A stretch of 64,000 nucleotides of DNA from Arthrobacter sp. Bi83 (GTDB taxonomy: Bacteria > Actinomycetota > Actinomycetes > Actinomycetales > Micrococcaceae), in NCBI RefSeq assembly GCF_918698095.1, contig NZ_CAKKLY010000002.1, positions 186,001 to 250,000 on the forward strand. The letters run 5' to 3'. The translations under genes and the position numbers were made by a program. Below, in pieces: positions 43,982 to 52,955 of the stretch (its first letter is position 1; each line of letters opens with the position of its first letter). A model generated the notes under the pieces. The model was not told where the DNA came from and did not search any database. It was given only the letters and a program-made list of their open reading frames with translations.

Positions 43982-44740
43982 CTATTGTGCCGTTCTGGCG
44001 GCGGGCTGGTGTTTCTTGAGCCGATAGCTGTTGCCTTTGAGGCTGATGACCTCGGCGTGGTGGACGATCCGGTCGATCATGGCCGAGGCGATGGTCAGGT
44101 CACCGAAGACGTCGCCCCAGCGGGCGAACGGAAGGTTCGAGGTCAGGATCATGGATGCGTGTTCGTAGCGGCTCGATACGAGCTGGAAGAACAGGTTCGC
44201 GGCGTCCTGATCGAACGGGATATAGCCCACTTCATCGACTATGAGCAATCCATAGCGGCGGAGTTTGACCAGTTCCTGGGCGAGTTTCCCACGGGAGTGG
44301 GCTTCCTGCAGTCGGGCGACCCAGCCGGTCGCTGAGTCGAAGAGGACCCGATGCCCGGCCTTGGCTGCCTTGATGCCGATGCCGACCGCGAGGTGGGTTT
44401 TGCCGGTGCCGGGTGGCCCGAGCAGGACCACGTTTTTGGCTTCGGAGAGGAACACCCCGGTGCCCAGGTGCGCGATGAGGTTCCGGTCCGCGGAGGGCTG
44501 GTGGTCGAAGTTGAACTCCTCGAGGTCCTTGTGGTCCGGGAACCTCGCGGCCTTGATCCTGGTGGCAGCCCCGGAGGCTTCGCGTTCGGAGACTTCACGG
44601 GAGAGGACCGCGGCCAGGTACTCCTCATGGGACCAGCCGGCGTCCCGGGCCTGGTCCCCAAGCCGGCGGAACCCGTCGCTGATCCGCGGGGCGCGCAGGG
44701 CGCGGGCGTAGTACTCGATCTGTGACGGTGTCCCGCTCAT
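43982..44740 (-). CDS. istB: IS21 helper ATPase IstB
   Basis: A 252-residue AAA+ ATPase of the DnaC-like IstB family. Walker A is LGPPGTGKTHLAVGIG, Walker B LLIVDEVGYIPFD, then LTSNLPFARWGDVFGDLTIASAMIDRI. It directs target selection and activates IstA. It starts at an ATG overlapping the istA stop (ATGA). Full length for the family. Confidence 0.92.
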   Translation of the reverse strand: MSGTPSQIEYYARALRAPRISDGFRRLGDQARDAGWSHEEYLAAVLSREVSEREASGAATRIKAARFPDHKDLEEFNFDHQPSADRNLIAHLGTGVFLSEAKNVVLLGPPGTGKTHLAVGIGIKAAKAGHRVLFDSATGWVARLQEAHSRGKLAQELVKLRRYGLLIVDEVGYIPFDQDAANLFFQLVSSRYEHASMILTSNLPFARWGDVFGDLTIASAMIDRIVHHAEVISLKGNSYRLKKHQPAARTAQ

Positions 44741-45978
44741 GAGGCCACCTCCAGGACCAGGTTCGGCTGGCCGAGATCGATGCCGAAAATCTCGTCGTAG
44801 GCGGCCAAGTCCCGCACCTGCACTGCTTCCTCTGGTTCGGGGCGGCGCACCCTTTGGGTCCGGAAGTCCCGGCGCATCACCGCCGCGCGGGCCACACGGA
44901 CAGGATCGGTCACCACCAGATGCCGGGCCCATGCCCGGACATGGGTGGCGATGATGACACCCTCGTGGGTCACCCAGATGGTGTCCAGGTCAGCGACGAC
45001 GTCAACGATCCGCCCGATGAACGAAGGGTCCACGGAATAGTCGTTGGAGAACACGCGAACGTAGTAGTCCCGCGGGAGCCGCACGGCGTTCCGGAACACC
45101 GCCTCCGGGCTCACCGGCGGCAGTTCCCGCATCCTTTCCCGGTCCAGGACGATCAGCTCATCAGGGCGTCCGTGGCGGGACCGCGAGTAGCGGTGATTAG
45201 CTTTGGGCAGCCAGTCCTCCAGCTGGCCGTTGAAGTCCGCTGGTGACCGGAACTCCCGGCCGGGCATGAAGCGTTGCCGGAAGAACCTGTTCATCCGCTC
45301 GACCATGCCCTTGGACTCCGGATCCCGCGGCGGAAGCAGCTTGATCTCCAAACCCAGCGACCCGGCGAACGCGGCCACCGGCTCTGTCGGTTTGCGCCTG
45401 CCGATGCCGGACTCGTTGTCCCACAAGAGCCGGAACGGGACCGCCTGTGCGTCCTGCAGCAGAGTCCACATTCCGCCCAGAAGATCCGGCGTTGTCCGCG
45501 ACGGCAGCATCCGGGCCTGGATAAATCCCGAGAACGCAGAGGTCATCACCAGTACCGGGGGCGTGTCGTTCTGGCCCGCACCGACGGGCAGCGGCTCGTG
45601 CGGGAACCAGAGATCGCACTGGACCTGGAACCCCGGCTCGTGGACCAGACGGTCGGCCGGGTCCGGCGGTGCGTATTCAGGCCGGATCACGGCGACCTTC
45701 GCACGGAACAAAGACGCGGAACCAGACCAGCCCACCCGCTCCGCCAACGTCGCCGCCGGCATCGTCGGCGTCTTCGCCAACAACTCCCGAACCCGAGGAG
45801 CAAACGCATCAAAACTCGACACACCCGACGCCCGCTGATACTTCGGCGCCCGATCCGACTCCAGCGCCCGATCCACGGTTCCGCGGGAAACCCCCACGAT
45901 CCTGCCGATCTCCCGCTTCGAGTGCTTGCCCGTCGAAAACAGGTGGCGTATCTCCGCCCAATCATCCAAATTGATCAC
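44737..45978 (-). CDS. istA: IS21 transposase IstA
   Basis: A 413-residue DDE transposase. It has an N-terminal HTH (HSKREIGRIVGVSRGTVDRAL), a CDLWFPHEPLP region with the first catalytic Asp, LLWDNESGIG with the second, and VERMNRFFRQRF carrying the Glu. No frameshift is visible, so the element is probably active. Confidence 0.92.
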   Translation of the reverse strand: MINLDDWAEIRHLFSTGKHSKREIGRIVGVSRGTVDRALESDRAPKYQRASGVSSFDAFAPRVRELLAKTPTMPAATLAERVGWSGSASLFRAKVAVIRPEYAPPDPADRLVHEPGFQVQCDLWFPHEPLPVGAGQNDTPPVLVMTSAFSGFIQARMLPSRTTPDLLGGMWTLLQDAQAVPFRLLWDNESGIGRRKPTEPVAAFAGSLGLEIKLLPPRDPESKGMVERMNRFFRQRFMPGREFRSPADFNGQLEDWLPKANHRYSRSRHGRPDELIVLDRERMRELPPVSPEAVFRNAVRLPRDYYVRVFSNDYSVDPSFIGRIVDVVADLDTIWVTHEGVIIATHVRAWARHLVVTDPVRVARAAVMRRDFRTQRVRRPEPEEAVQVRDLAAYDEIFGIDLGQPNLVLEVAS

Positions 45979-45994
45979 CTTCCATAATGGTCGG

Positions 45995-46039
45995 TGGCCC
46001 TATTTTCAGTTGGCGTTCCTGGCCCTATTTTCGGTTGGC
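45995..46039. repeat. Right-end IstA-type repeats
   Basis: Two 20-bp copies at 45995-46014 (TGGCCCTATTTTCAGTTGGC) and 46020-46039 (TGGCCCTATTTTCGGTTGGC), the inverted counterpart of the left-end pair. Confidence 0.85.
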
Positions 46040-46046
46040 GTTAACA

Positions 46047-46051
46047 TCTGC
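46047..46051. repeat. Target-site duplication, right copy
   Basis: TCTGC flanking the right IS end. Confidence 0.85.
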
Positions 46052-46952
46052 CGACCAGTGTAACGGCATAGGCAGCGAAGATGGCGGTGAGGGATTTACC
46101 GGCTGCAACTTCCGGAAATTGAAGCCGGATGACTTCAAAGATGACGAGGTGTACCAAGAAGACGCCGAAAGTTGCATTCGACAGTTCTGTCAGAGCCTTC
46201 CCGGCGCGGCTGACTTTCAGTTTGGCAGCAAGAGACAGCGTCACGACGAACACTCCCAGTCCCGTATGGCAACGCCGATCCCGAGGTAGGAGACGGAAAC
46301 TACGGCGTGGAGCAGGCGGAATTCTCCCCTGTTGCCGTAGTGCCAGATGGTTCCGGCAATAATTCCGCCCGTTGTCACGGTTGCCAATGCCAGCTTCACG
46401 CCGTGAGGCGCACATTGCGCAACGCGTACACGGCCAAGAAGTAGCCCACGTACGGAGTCCAGTGCGTCAGAAAGTTGAGGCGGACGGGACTAACGGCCCC
46501 ATAGGGGCCCAGTACCCCCGGAAGCATGTAAACAACCAGCGCCACTGCAAGGAAGGCGGAAGCAGTGGCAGGTCCTCGCCCGCGTCCAAAGCCTTACTCC
46601 GATGAGATAGATAAGGTTCCACGCAACGAGTAGGGGATGAGCCGAACTGCCCGGCGCCGGTAGAACAGACGCGGCTGGTTCGAGACCATGCGGGACCCGA
46701 GGATGAGCGCCCCGGAGATCATGGCAAAAACGGGCACAACCCAGATCCAACCTACGTCTAGCACCACGGCGATCCACCAGCGCAGGCTCTCGCGCGGCGC
46801 CCGGCCCACGATGTAGCCGAAGACGTGGATCGACACGACGCCGCAGATGCTCCCGACGCGCAGGATGTCCAGCCCACATTCCCGAAAGGGGCACGATCGG
46901 GGCTGCGGTCGGGAGCGTGCAGTTCGCTGGGCTCGCTGACCCGAACAGGCAC
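46047..46952 (-). pseudogene. Acyltransferase family 3 gene, frameshifted and interrupted by IS21
   Basis: Reading the - strand from a GTG at 46952, acyltransferase segments appear in shifting frames: PFGNVGW, then ILRVGSICGVVSIHVFGYIVG, LLVAWNLIYLIGVRLW, ASAFLAVALVVYMLPGVLG, NFLTHWTPYVGYFLAVYALR, GIIAGTIWHYGNRGEFRLL, and GVFVVTLSLAAKLKV with FGVFLVHLVIFEVIRLQFPE at the C-terminal side. At least five frame changes are needed, so no full protein can be made. The insertion then cuts the last 17 residues. Original length about 320-340 residues. The GTG overlaps the previous stop (TAGTG). Confidence 0.8.
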
Positions 46953-47362
46953 TACTGTCCCCCGCGCGCCGGCGGGGTCAGGTGGCGATCGGAGTCCGTG
47001 CTCTTGCTGCGCAGAGCCATATCTTTACCCGGAGGCGGCAACTCATCAAGTGCGATCCTGCGTGACAGCTTTGTGAGCGTCGCCTCCATGTGGCGGAACC
47101 GCTGGTACGTGGTGGCCATGAACACCAGAAAACTCACCACAAGGCCGTAAAGCACGAGGTCCGTTCCGCGACCTATGCCCATGAGGTGCGCCACCCGGGT
47201 TAGCAGTTCGGGGAAGAAGATCGAAAACGCTGCTACCAAGGCAAACAGAACCAGCATGATGCGCCGGATGGCGAGGTGCCGGGCATTCGAGCCGCCGCGC
47301 ATCAGTGCCAGCGACATGACTACAACGGCCAGGACAAGAACTATCTGGACAATGATCTGCAC
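46952..47362 (-). CDS. DUF2304 family membrane protein
   Basis: A 136-residue protein with two or three hydrophobic helices (VLVLAVVVMSLALM, IMLVLFALVAAFSIFFPELL, LVLYGLVVSFLVFMATTYQRF) and a soluble C-terminal tail. It fits DUF2304, proteins often encoded immediately next to a GT2 polyprenyl-phosphate glycosyltransferase, as here. It may help form or anchor a polyprenyl-sugar synthase. It is 4 bp after the GT2 gene. Confidence 0.75.
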   Translation of the reverse strand: MQIIVQIVLVLAVVVMSLALMRGGSNARHLAIRRIMLVLFALVAAFSIFFPELLTRVAHLMGIGRGTDLVLYGLVVSFLVFMATTYQRFRHMEATLTKLSRRIALDELPPPGKDMALRSKSTDSDRHLTPPARGGQ

Positions 47363-47366
47363 AATT

Positions 47367-48032
47367 TCACCTAAAAAAGAGGTCAGCGACGATATTGACC
47401 GAGTTCAGCAAGGACTGGCCCTTCGATTTGGAATAGTCCGTATAGACGATTTCAACCGGTTGTTCGACCCAGCGCGGGTTCATCTCCGCAAGCTGGTGGA
47501 CAAGTTCAGAAGCGTGCGCCATGCGGTTTTGCTGCAGGTTTATGCCACGGGCAACACCAGGGCTGAAAGCCCGCAGGCCGTTATGCGCGTCGGTGAGCGC
47601 CATGCCCGTTGCCATGCGCGACTGCACGGCGGCCGTCCGGAGGACGAGGCGCTTCAGCGGCGTCAGCTTCGTCCTGTTGTCCAGGAACCTGGACCCGAGT
47701 ACGACGTCGGCTTCCCCGGAACGTATGCGGTCTGCCATAGCCAATGCGTCTGCCACGCGATGCTGTCCGTCGGCATCGAAGGTCACGATGCAGTCCACCT
47801 CAGGATCCTGAAGCGAATACTCAATGCCAGTCTGCAGTGCCGCGCCCTGCCCCAGATTCACAGGATGCTGGACGACCACTGCCCCGGCTTGCCGTGCAAC
47901 ATCCTGGGACCCGTCCGTACTGCCGTCATCAACGCACACAACGTTGGGAAATTCTTTCCGCAGCCCCTCGATGACCGTGCCGACGACAGACGCCTCGTTG
48001 TACATGGGGATGACTATCCAGGTTCGACTCAC
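47367..48032 (-). CDS. GT2 glycosyltransferase, DPM1-like (polyprenyl-phosphate sugar synthase type)
   Basis: A 221-residue GT-A enzyme: TWIVIPMYNEASVVGTVIEGL, CVDDGSTDGS, the DXD-type TFDADGQH, and GSRFLDNR. This group includes dolichyl/polyprenyl-phosphate mannose and glucose synthases. There are no C-terminal membrane helices; the adjacent DUF2304 protein may supply them. The start overlaps the stop of the next upstream gene (ATGA). Confidence 0.8.
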   Translation of the reverse strand: MSRTWIVIPMYNEASVVGTVIEGLRKEFPNVVCVDDGSTDGSQDVARQAGAVVVQHPVNLGQGAALQTGIEYSLQDPEVDCIVTFDADGQHRVADALAMADRIRSGEADVVLGSRFLDNRTKLTPLKRLVLRTAAVQSRMATGMALTDAHNGLRAFSPGVARGINLQQNRMAHASELVHQLAEMNPRWVEQPVEIVYTDYSKSKGQSLLNSVNIVADLFFR

Positions 48033-48583
48033 CCGTCAAGTATTCCACAGGCGCCATGGCTCGGGCTCATCGACGAGAGGCTTAGGGATCGCTTTCCCAC
48101 ACTCTGCCTGAGCGCGTGCAGCATCGCGATGGGGCCATGTACGAGCTCGGCGTCGGTGCGTTTCCGCAACTGCCAGACGACGCGGTCCGCCGTGAGGTCG
48201 GCGGCAACGACGACGTCGGAACCGCGGAGCCTCTCCTGCAGGTCGGCTCGTCCCGCCAGCGACCGCGCCAGGCGCCGGGACTCCAAGTTGTCCCTGAAAA
48301 GCCGGCCGGCAACTCCAACCGGCCCCGGCTTCCCAGCTGCGGCCGACACCAGCGAGGAGACGCGCCCGCCACCCGCTATTGGCAGCGCCACCACGCTCAG
48401 TCGGTCGTCCAGAACCGTGACGGTCTTCTCACCGTCGACGGTGTAGACGGCGGTGCCCGTCACCGGCCCGGCGTCGTGGCCGACTGCGCCGACGGCGCGC
48501 TTCCACAAATCATCGATGACGGCCTGCGGGTGGCTGCTGCGGCCTACGACGATGCTCAGGTAAATCGGTCTTGCTGGCTTCAC
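48029..48583 (-). CDS. Unknown 184-residue protein embedded in the glycosyltransferase operon
   Basis: A soluble alpha/beta-looking protein starting at a GTG with AAGGA 8 nt upstream. It reads PIYLSIVVGRSSHPQAVIDDL at the N-terminus, then alternating beta-like (TVTVLDDRLSVVALPI) and helical, Arg-rich segments (RRLARSLAGRADLQERLRG, DVVVAADLTADRVVWQLRKR). I do not recognise a family. It overlaps both neighbouring glycosyltransferase genes by 4 bp, so it must be made together with them. Confidence 0.7.
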   Translation of the reverse strand: MKPARPIYLSIVVGRSSHPQAVIDDLWKRAVGAVGHDAGPVTGTAVYTVDGEKTVTVLDDRLSVVALPIAGGGRVSSLVSAAAGKPGPVGVAGRLFRDNLESRRLARSLAGRADLQERLRGSDVVVAADLTADRVVWQLRKRTDAELVHGPIAMLHALRQSVGKRSLSLSSMSPSHGACGILDG

Positions 48584-49923
48584 GCCTGAGTCCTTTCTTC
48601 CTTGGCTGGCAGCGCACGTGCCCCGCCGTACCCGGCAATCCCCCGGAGCTCGGCTATCACCGGTTCCAGGATCGTGCTCCGGAGGAACTGCTGGCCATAG
48701 GCCCAGGCAGCGTCCCACCGCTTTTCGTCCGGGTCCTTCAAAGCCGCGGCGCAATCGCGCAGGGCGACGGCAATGCCTTCCGGCGTGAGTTCCTTCGCCG
48801 GGAACCAAAGCGGATAGTCCCGGAGGAGGTCTGTTGCTGCGTTCTCCATGTCGTGGACGGAGACGATCGGCAGCCCAGTGGCAAGGTACTCCGTGGTCTT
48901 CCCACCGGTAACGTATTTTCCGCTGGAAAGCAGGAGAATCAGGGCATCCATGCTTCCGTAGAACCCTGCGACGTCGCGTTTGGAGATCGGCCCGTCGTAC
49001 CGAAGGCCGTTGTCGCTCGATGCTCCAAAGATCTCCAGAATCTCCGCGCCGGCGGCTCCGGAAGCACTCAGCTTTCCGCGGAAGACTGCCTCAGCCATCG
49101 GATCGTCCGGCCCGAAGGCGCCACTCCAGCCGAAGAGGAATTCCTGAAGCGGCATGTTCACGTATTGGAGCGTGCCGAGGTACCCAAAGCGCGGGCGCTC
49201 AGTCGGTCGGACAGCGGGCTTCGCGTGACCCGGCTGGGGGTCGAAGCCGTTGGCCACCACCCGCATCCGGTGCGCGGACTCCGGATAGCGCCACGCGTAT
49301 TCGTCACGGATCTGGCTGTTGACGAACCAGACCTGCGCCGCATCCTGCAGGTATTGGGCCTCGCGCTGTCCGAGCGCGCTACCCGGAGTAAAGTCCTCTG
49401 CACCACTGATGGTGTTGAAAGCCCAGGCGTCGCGGTAGTCCATGACATACGGGACGCCTTCAAGGGCCCGGGCCACACCAAAGGCTACATAGGGGCTGGC
49501 AGAGGCCATGACCAGGTCCACGGGCTTGTCTGCATTGACGGAGCGGACTGCCTCGCTGGCGGGCTCCAGCCAGGATCCGTGGAAATCTTCCGGGAACTTC
49601 CGGCGGCTACGGCGGCGCAGTGCCTCTTTCCACAGGTACGGCGCCTCGACCCTGAACCGCGAGTACCGGCGCAGGTCGCCCCTTGCGGGTTCCTCAGCAC
49701 CGCCGTCGGTGACGGCGACAATGCGAACGCCGGGGTGGACGGATTCCGCGAGCTTCTCATCCACCCCCGAGATCTGTGACCAGACCTGTGGGTCGACAGT
49801 AACCACTGTCACGTCCCAGCCGTCGTCGGCGAAGGCGTTGGCCACGGCTGTGCAGCGGTAGACCGAGGACGCGGTGCTGGGCGGAAAGGCAAAGGCAATG
49901 TAGAGCAAATGCGGTTTGGTCAT
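48580..49923 (-). CDS. Glycosyltransferase, GT4-like
   Basis: A 447-residue GT-B enzyme with N-terminal HLLYIAFAFPPSTASSVYRCTAVANAFADDGWDVTVV and a C-terminal half containing YGSMDALILLLSSGKYVTGGKTTEYLATGLPIVSVHD, the usual nucleotide-sugar region. It overlaps the genes on both sides by 4 bp. Sugar specificity cannot be inferred. Confidence 0.76.
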   Translation of the reverse strand: MTKPHLLYIAFAFPPSTASSVYRCTAVANAFADDGWDVTVVTVDPQVWSQISGVDEKLAESVHPGVRIVAVTDGGAEEPARGDLRRYSRFRVEAPYLWKEALRRRSRRKFPEDFHGSWLEPASEAVRSVNADKPVDLVMASASPYVAFGVARALEGVPYVMDYRDAWAFNTISGAEDFTPGSALGQREAQYLQDAAQVWFVNSQIRDEYAWRYPESAHRMRVVANGFDPQPGHAKPAVRPTERPRFGYLGTLQYVNMPLQEFLFGWSGAFGPDDPMAEAVFRGKLSASGAAGAEILEIFGASSDNGLRYDGPISKRDVAGFYGSMDALILLLSSGKYVTGGKTTEYLATGLPIVSVHDMENAATDLLRDYPLWFPAKELTPEGIAVALRDCAAALKDPDEKRWDAAWAYGQQFLRSTILEPVIAELRGIAGYGGARALPAKEERTQA

Positions 49924-50885
49924 CGCGCATTCTCCAGGGCTTTGGCGTAGCCTGCCTCAAGCCTCGGGAGCATGACCTCGGCGCTATGGCTCCTACGTAC
50001 GTAAGCGGGTCCGTCCAATTGCCGGGACAGCGCCTGCGGATCCTTAAGCGATTCGAGCACGGCCTGACCGACGTCGGCCCTCGCGACGGACACGGTGGCC
50101 AGGTCATCCGGGTATCCGGAGACGGGATCCGCGAAGACCACAGGAACGCCGATTCCTAAGGCCTCAAGCTCGCTGGTGGCTAGGATTCCGGCCACCTGCC
50201 CCACCGCGACATGGGCGGTTGCCAGTTCTTGGAGAAACTCGGTCTTGGGCATCCTGGGCAACAGCGTGACGCCCAGGCCGGCGGCTTCGGCAGCCCGGTC
50301 GCCCCAGTCCAGCCCGACAACGTCAACACCGCTGTGTCCAACCGCGGCAACCACGTCCGCCGCGACCTTAAGCAGGGAATCGCCGCCTTTCGACGCATCC
50401 CACCGCGAGGGAAAAAACACGCGTGGCCTGGCCGCGGGGCGCCACGCCGGCAGTTCATCCGGCTCGACCGGTATCGGGAAGTATTCAGCGTCTGCCCTGA
50501 CACTTTCAGCTTTATCCCGAAGGTCGGGAGTCATATACCACACGTGCCCGGCGCCGTCGATATCGCTTTTCATCACTGCGTGGTGCTGGACCTGCCAGTA
50601 ATTTTCCCGGATATCTGTTCCGTGAAGGGTGAGGGCGTACGGACGGGAGAATACTCCGCGCGCCCATTTGGCCCTGCCACCCATATTCACGTGCCAAAGC
50701 TGCGTGCGTGGGTAAGCCGCTGCCTGCTCCAGCCGAAAGCGGTAATACGCAGCCTTCGTTCCGCCCCTTGTCCAGGGACCTTGGATTATCTTCCACGGCT
50801 TTCCACGGCTGACGCCGGCCTTCACGATTGTCTTACCAACGTCGGCACAGTCGAATAGCTGGGTAACACGGATTTGGTCGCTCAT
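49920..50885 (-). CDS. Glycosyltransferase of GT4 type, paralogue of 52956-53960
   Basis: A 321-residue protein, VTQLFDCADVGKTIVKAGVSRG at the N-terminus and RPYALTLHGTDIRENYW, then RVFFPSRWDASKGGDSLLKVAADV and the C-terminal GILATSELEALGIGVPVVFADPVSG. It resembles the paralogue at 52956-53960 over most of its length. It is the first gene of the - strand operon, divergent from the ABC exporter; GAGAGG lies 10 nt before the ATG. Confidence 0.75.
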   Translation of the reverse strand: MSDQIRVTQLFDCADVGKTIVKAGVSRGKPWKIIQGPWTRGGTKAAYYRFRLEQAAAYPRTQLWHVNMGGRAKWARGVFSRPYALTLHGTDIRENYWQVQHHAVMKSDIDGAGHVWYMTPDLRDKAESVRADAEYFPIPVEPDELPAWRPAARPRVFFPSRWDASKGGDSLLKVAADVVAAVGHSGVDVVGLDWGDRAAEAAGLGVTLLPRMPKTEFLQELATAHVAVGQVAGILATSELEALGIGVPVVFADPVSGYPDDLATVSVARADVGQAVLESLKDPQALSRQLDGPAYVRRSHSAEVMLPRLEAGYAKALENAR

Positions 50886-51065
50886 GCCCTTTATCCTCTC
50901 ATTCAGACCGGGCATGGGCGATTTGCGGCAACGGCGGTCCGCCGCAGTGATCCGGCGAAGCGCCTGCCCGGATAACGGGCGGGAGTCGGCGGCGCTGGCA
51001 CAGCCGGCGCAGGGCGCGGCGCGTAGTATTGGGAAGGATTCTGTCCCTTCCGTTCGGAGTAATTC

Positions 51066-52925
51066 TTGAGACACCTGCGCCACACCATGCGCGAACTGCT
51101 GCCCCTTCTGCCCCCGAATGCGCGGAGGTTCCTCCTGCTCTTCGGTGTTCTGTCGGCTGTCCTAGCGCTTCTCGACGCGGGTGCCCTCGGCGTGTTCGCC
51201 TTGGTGCTGAACCAGATCCTCAAGGGCGGGGACATGAGCCTGCCGATTCTCGGATCCATGAGTCAGGAGTTCGGATTGCTCCTGCTCGTCGGCTCCGCCA
51301 TGGCGATGATCCTGAAGTCGGTGCTGAACATCTGGCTGCAGTGGGTCTCGACCAGGAAGTTCGCAGACTACGAACTCGATATCGGAACCATACTTTTCCA
51401 GAGCTACATCCGCGCGCCATGGACCGAACGGATGAAGCGTTCCACCGCTGAGCTTGTGCGGATGATCGACGTCGGCATCGCCAATACCGTGTCCGGCGTC
51501 CTGCTACCTGCGGTGACCCTGCCGGCAATGGCACTGACCTTTGTCTCCGTCCTGGTGGTCCTCATCGGAGCATCGTGGCAAACAGCAGTCGCCACCCTCA
51601 TATACCTTGGTGCCATCGCCGCATTCCTCTACCTCTGGCTCTCCAAAAAGTCCTACGAGGCCGGCAAGGTGAACCGCGACGCCGCCATGCGCATGACCAC
51701 CCTGGTGTCCGAGATGCTGGCGGCCCTGAAGGAAATCACGCTCCGGGACAAGGCGGACGAAGTCGGTGCCATCGTGATGGACAGCCGCGAAACGGCCGCA
51801 CGCTCCCGCTCGAACATCCGCTTCATGGGCGCGGTGCCCAAGTTCGTGATCGACATGGCACTCATCGGCGGCTTCCTGCTCATTGGCACCGTCGGCTACT
51901 TGATCGGCGGCATCGAGACGGCGATGTCGTCCGTGGCAATCTTCGGCTTAGCCGGCTTCAAGATGGTTCCCGCCCTCACCGCTATGCAGTCGCAACTGAC
52001 CGTGGTGCAGTCCACCCTTCCCTACACAGAAACCGTGATGCGGGATATCAGAGACGCCGCCGAATTCCGCAAGCACGCGGAGAAACTGGGCAGGACGCCC
52101 ATCCGGCACGAGCCCAAGATGCTGGAACTGAGGAATGTCGAGTTCACGTATCCCGGTGCCGGCCAGCCCGCCGTCCGGAACATCAATCTGCAGCTTCCCA
52201 TGGGCTCGTCGATAGGAGTGGTGGGCCAGTCCGGTGCGGGCAAGTCCACCCTGATCGACATCTTCCTGGGTTTGCTGACTCCGTCTGCCGGGACGATGAC
52301 CCTCGACGGCGTCCCGCTTGAGGACGTCCTCGCCGACTGGCGCAAGCGGGTCGGCTACGTGCCCCAGGAAGTCTCAATCTTCGACGGAAGCGTCGCCCAG
52401 AACGTCGCCCTCACCTGGGGCAGTGACATCGACGAAGAGCGCGTCCGCACAGCCCTGCAGCGGGCCCAACTCCTGGAAACCATCGAGTCGCGCAAGGACG
52501 GCATCCACGGCCGGGTCGGAGAACGCGGTCTCGCCCTGTCCGGCGGCCAGCGCCAGCGCCTCGGAATCGCGCGCGCCCTGTACATGGATCCGCTGGTACT
52601 GGTTTTGGATGAAGCGACAAGCGCACTGGACACTGCCACGGAGGCGGCCGTCGCCAAGGCCATCAATGAACTGCACGGCGAGATCACTGTTATTTCCGTC
52701 GCGCACCGCCTCTCGACAATCCGCAACAACGATCAAGTGTGCTTCATGAAGGAAGGCACCATCCTCTCGCAGGGAACCTTTGACGAGGTTGTGCGCACCA
52801 ACCCGGATTTTGCCCAGCAGGCGGCCCTTGCCGGACTGCACACCCAAGCCGGCGAGGAACCGTTCGCGGCAGTTTCTGCCGGACCGGCGCCGGCACGGCA
52901 GGACGAGGACGCGGCCGGCAGCTAA
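51066..52925 (+). CDS. ABC exporter, fused membrane and ATPase domains (PglK/MsbA-like)
   Basis: A 619-residue half-transporter. Six helices occupy about residues 20-300. The nucleotide-binding domain has GQSGAGKSTLIDIFLGLL, a Q-loop YVPQEVSIFDGS, signature ALSGGQRQRLGIARALY, Walker B VLVLDEATSALD and H-loop VAHRLSTI. I chose the TTG at 51066, supported by CGGAG 7 nt before it; an in-frame ATG at 51087 is the alternative. Location among glycosyltransferases points to flipping lipid-linked oligosaccharides. Confidence 0.85.
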   Translation: MRHLRHTMRELLPLLPPNARRFLLLFGVLSAVLALLDAGALGVFALVLNQILKGGDMSLPILGSMSQEFGLLLLVGSAMAMILKSVLNIWLQWVSTRKFADYELDIGTILFQSYIRAPWTERMKRSTAELVRMIDVGIANTVSGVLLPAVTLPAMALTFVSVLVVLIGASWQTAVATLIYLGAIAAFLYLWLSKKSYEAGKVNRDAAMRMTTLVSEMLAALKEITLRDKADEVGAIVMDSRETAARSRSNIRFMGAVPKFVIDMALIGGFLLIGTVGYLIGGIETAMSSVAIFGLAGFKMVPALTAMQSQLTVVQSTLPYTETVMRDIRDAAEFRKHAEKLGRTPIRHEPKMLELRNVEFTYPGAGQPAVRNINLQLPMGSSIGVVGQSGAGKSTLIDIFLGLLTPSAGTMTLDGVPLEDVLADWRKRVGYVPQEVSIFDGSVAQNVALTWGSDIDEERVRTALQRAQLLETIESRKDGIHGRVGERGLALSGGQRQRLGIARALYMDPLVLVLDEATSALDTATEAAVAKAINELHGEITVISVAHRLSTIRNNDQVCFMKEGTILSQGTFDEVVRTNPDFAQQAALAGLHTQAGEEPFAAVSAGPAPARQDEDAAGS

Positions 52926-52955
52926 CCACTCCCGGCCGCCGGGCCTCACCGGCCG

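Larger units (their letters stand above)
43917..46046 (-). mobile_element. Intact IS21-family insertion sequence
   Basis: A 2130-bp element with terminal inverted repeats that start TGTTAACGCCAACCGAAAAT and are identical for 27 bp. Each end holds two copies of a 20-bp repeat with a 25-bp period, the usual IstA binding sites. It carries istA and istB, overlapping by 4 bp, on the - strand. It is flanked by TCTGC on both sides (43912-43916 and 46047-46051), a 5-bp target duplication. Ends, genes and duplication are all intact, so insertion looks recent. Confidence 0.95.

Noticed and set aside
43858-46952. IS insertion creating a fused new gene
   Set aside because: The istA/istB frames are closed within the element; no fusion with host frames is seen.
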